From: Erysipelotrichia bacterium
GTDB taxonomy: Bacteria > Bacillota_I > Bacilli_A > Erysipelotrichales > Erysipelotrichaceae
Assembly (NCBI GenBank): GCA_009916335.1
Contig: SAAR01000158.1
Coordinates: 1-7,865, forward strand
Length of the DNA: 7,865 bases
Reading direction: 5' to 3'
Below are positions 6,121 to 7,865 of this stretch, one piece after another. Made by a program: the position numbers and the translations under genes. How positions within the stretch are numbered: the first letter of the stretch is position 1; the number at the start of each line of letters is the position of its first letter. The notes below the pieces were generated by a model. It saw only the letters and a program-made list of their open reading frames with translations, had not been told where the DNA came from and did no database searches.

Positions 6121-7268
6121 TGTTATTAATTAAAAATGGAACGGTGTATACAATGGAATCAGAACAACCTGAGAAATTGGACATTTTATTAGATGAGGAA
6201 GGAAAAATTGCTGCTATTGATCATAAGATTGAAGCAGATTGTGAAATCATTGATGCACAAGGGTGCAATGTATATCCTGGTCTTGTGGAGGCTCATTGTC
6301 ATTTAGGTTTAGAGGAAGCAGGAATCGGTTTTGAAGGGAATGATGTGAATGAAATGATTGATCCAATCACACCACAAGTTCGTGTTATTGATGGGATTAA
6401 CATTATGGACGAAAGCGTGCGATTAGCTAATGAACATGGAATTGTTAGTGTATGTGCAGCACCTGGAAGTGCGAACGTACTTGGTGGACAAGTGAGTGTT
6501 TATAAAACAGTCGGTTCTTGTATAGATGATGCCATTATCAAAGAAAATGCTGCGATGAAATGTGCGTTTGGTGAAAATCCTAAACGTGTTTATCGTGATA
6601 GCAAAATTAAAACAAGAATGGGAACAGCATCGCTTTTGCGTGAAACATTAATCAAGGCTAAAAATTATATGGCATTAAAAGAATTTGCAGATGATATTAG
6701 TAAAATGCCTACCTATGATATGAAACTAGAAGCATTAATTCCTGTTCTAAATAAAAAAATCCCTTTAAAAGCACATGCACATCGTGCAGATGATATTTTA
6801 ACTTCTATTAGAATTGCGAAGGAATTTGATTTAGATATGACACTAGATCATTGTACAGAAGGACATTTAATCGTTGATAAGATTGTGGAAAGTGGTTTTC
6901 CTGCGATTGTTGGACCATCACTAACGCATAAATCTAAATTTGAATTACAAAATAAAACGTTTAAGACACCAGCTGTTTTACAACAAGCTGGAATTAAAAT
7001 TGCGATTACGACTGATTCTCCTGTCATTCCACAAGAATATTTACCATTATGTGCAGGCTTAGCAGTAAAGAGTGGTTTAGATGAAATGGAGGCATTAAAA
7101 GCGATTACGATTCATGCCGCTGAAATTATCGGTGTGGCAGATCGTGTAGGAAGCTTAAAAGTTGGTAAAGATGGTGATGTTGTCATTTGTGATGGAAATA
7201 TTATGGATGTACAAACTAATGTTTTATATACTATTGTAGATGGTAAAATAAGCTATCAAAAAGGATAG
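6120..7268 (+). CDS. Imidazolonepropionase-like amidohydrolase, substrate unknown
   Basis: This is a 382-residue metal-dependent hydrolase of the amidohydrolase superfamily, in the imidazolonepropionase-like (COG1228) branch. The N-terminal strands (MLLIKNGTVYTM to VYPGLVEAHCH) and C-terminal GSLKVGKDGDVVICDG form the composite beta-sandwich around a TIM barrel. Expected metal or catalytic residues are H59 and H61 (HCH), H219 and H221 (HAHRADD), H244 and H249 (DHCTEGH) and D299 (TTDSP). No signal peptide is seen. The stop of the FAD enzyme and this ATG share one base (TAATG), and GGAGGAGGAG (6105-6114) precedes it, so the two genes are probably translationally coupled. It is not obviously histidine-utilisation HutI, since no hut genes are nearby. 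Related enzymes cleave Xaa-Pro or other dipeptides or cyclic amides. The substrate cannot be read from sequence alone. Confidence 0.82.
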   Translation: MLLIKNGTVYTMESEQPEKLDILLDEEGKIAAIDHKIEADCEIIDAQGCNVYPGLVEAHCHLGLEEAGIGFEGNDVNEMIDPITPQVRVIDGINIMDESVRLANEHGIVSVCAAPGSANVLGGQVSVYKTVGSCIDDAIIKENAAMKCAFGENPKRVYRDSKIKTRMGTASLLRETLIKAKNYMALKEFADDISKMPTYDMKLEALIPVLNKKIPLKAHAHRADDILTSIRIAKEFDLDMTLDHCTEGHLIVDKIVESGFPAIVGPSLTHKSKFELQNKTFKTPAVLQQAGIKIAITTDSPVIPQEYLPLCAGLAVKSGLDEMEALKAITIHAAEIIGVADRVGSLKVGKDGDVVICDGNIMDVQTNVLYTIVDGKISYQKG

Positions 7269-7282
7269 GATACAAGATAAAT

Positions 7283-7323
7283 AAAACACTCTATAAACGA
7301 TTATATCATTAGAGTGTTTTTTT
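7283..7323 (+). terminator. Intrinsic terminator of the murF operon
   Basis: AAAACACTCTA (7283-7293) is a perfect inverted match to TAGAGTGTTTT (7310-7320), with a 16-nt loop and a T tract running to 7323. It lies 15 nt after the amidohydrolase stop and marks the end of the five-gene operon. The A-rich 5' side could also allow weak termination from the right, but no opposing gene is present in the window. Confidence 0.88.
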
Positions 7324-7433
7324 CTACTTGGATAAGCATATGGCTATAAGAACAACGATATAGAATGAAAGTAAGAAAAAAGCTTTGATGAATATTTTAC
7401 ATGCAAATTACATATTCTGTATTGAGGTGGCTC
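7324..7433 (+). promoter_or_regulatory. Intergenic leader of the last gene; no clear promoter
   Basis: This 110-nt gap must hold the promoter of the following gene if the terminator works. Candidates are poor: TTGATG (7385-7390) with TTACAT 17 nt downstream (7408-7413), or isolated -10-like TATAAG (7345-7350) without a matching -35. GAGGTGG (7424-7430) is the ribosome binding site of the next gene, 3 nt before its ATG. Confidence 0.35.
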
Positions 7434-7865
7434 ATGTCAAAGAAATGTAAAATGATTGTCTATTTGATTATTAGTAGTATTATATTTGCTTTATTAGCAC
7501 TGATTGTTTATCTTGTGATACACTTTGGTGTCATACAGGCTAATTTTATTTTAAAAGGGGATAAAGAAGTGAGTATTGCCTTAAATGAAACATATGAAGA
7601 GAAAGGGTATGATGTTTACTATCATTTTAAATCATATAAAGATGAAGTAGTCATTACTTCTAATGTCGATGAAACAAACATCGGAGAGTATAAAATAACC
7701 TATAAAGTTCCTCGATTAAATAAACAGGTAACAAGAACCATTCATGTGGTTGATAAAATTAAACCATTGATTAAATTAAATGGTAATCAAGAGGTGTTTA
7801 CCTTTGTTAATAATGAATATATAGATGAAGGGGCAAGTGCAATTGATAACAATGATGGTGATTTG
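7434..7865 (+). CDS. Membrane-anchored Ig-like repeat protein, 3' end missing
   Basis: The frame is open for 144 codons and is cut by the right edge. GAGGTGG just upstream of the ATG supports the start. Residues 1-7 (MSKKCKM) are basic, and about 8-31 form one long hydrophobic helix (IVYLIISSIIFALLALIVYL), which predicts an N-terminal anchor or uncleaved signal with the rest outside the cell. Residues about 40-107 look like a first Ig-like beta-sandwich repeat (LNETYEEKGYDVY, then NIGEYKITYKV and TRTIHVVD). Residues about 109 onward begin a second repeat with the hallmark EYIDEGASAIDNNDGDL of DUF5011/bacterial Ig-like domains. In Bacillota such repeats often precede a wall-acting enzyme, for example a polysaccharide deacetylase, or belong to adhesins. 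What follows here lies outside the window, so the function is open. Confidence 0.75.
   Translation, partial: MSKKCKMIVYLIISSIIFALLALIVYLVIHFGVIQANFILKGDKEVSIALNETYEEKGYDVYYHFKSYKDEVVITSNVDETNIGEYKITYKVPRLNKQVTRTIHVVDKIKPLIKLNGNQEVFTFVNNEYIDEGASAIDNNDGDL

Overview
This window is AT-rich bacterial chromosome with strong AGGAGG-type ribosome binding sites and overlapping same-strand genes. Those traits, together with the gene families, point to a low-GC Bacillota. The protein wording (especially the membrane-anchored Ig-like protein at the right edge) suggests something like Erysipelotrichia, but that placement is an inference. Every gene I can support is on the + strand.

Layout: (1) Positions 1-93 hold a degenerate 13-bp tandem repeat that runs off the left edge. 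(2) Positions about 200-770 contain no conventional gene. They hold a 23-codon hydrophobic ORF with an excellent ribosome binding site (258-329), a block of about 260 nt rich in stem-loops (376-640) that looks like a structured RNA, a second hydrophobic ORF of 26 codons with its own strong ribosome binding site (655-735), and a clear intrinsic terminator (740-770). This is the least explained and most interesting part of the window. (3) An extended -10 promoter (about 854-862) leads into a tight five-gene run: murF, ddl, alr, a COG2509-type FAD-dependent dehydrogenase and an imidazolonepropionase-like amidohydrolase. It closes with an intrinsic terminator at 7283-7323. (4) A gene for a membrane-anchored protein with Ig-like repeats starts at 7434 and is cut by the right edge.

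The first three operon genes form one biochemical branch of peptidoglycan synthesis, encoded in the reverse of the reaction order. Alr makes D-Ala from L-Ala, Ddl joins two D-Ala, and MurF attaches D-Ala-D-Ala to the UDP-MurNAc-tripeptide. All three keep their catalytic residues, and the Ddl omega-loop tyrosine indicates the ordinary D-Ala-D-Ala product. The last two operon genes are intact members of families without a settled function. Their co-transcription with the D-Ala genes is suggestive but proves nothing about their role.

Three start codons were placed inside the longest open frames on ribosome-binding-site and homology grounds: ddl at 2272, alr at 3347 and the FAD enzyme at 4525. 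The RNA block and the two micro-ORFs were read by eye. No covariance search or folding program was run.
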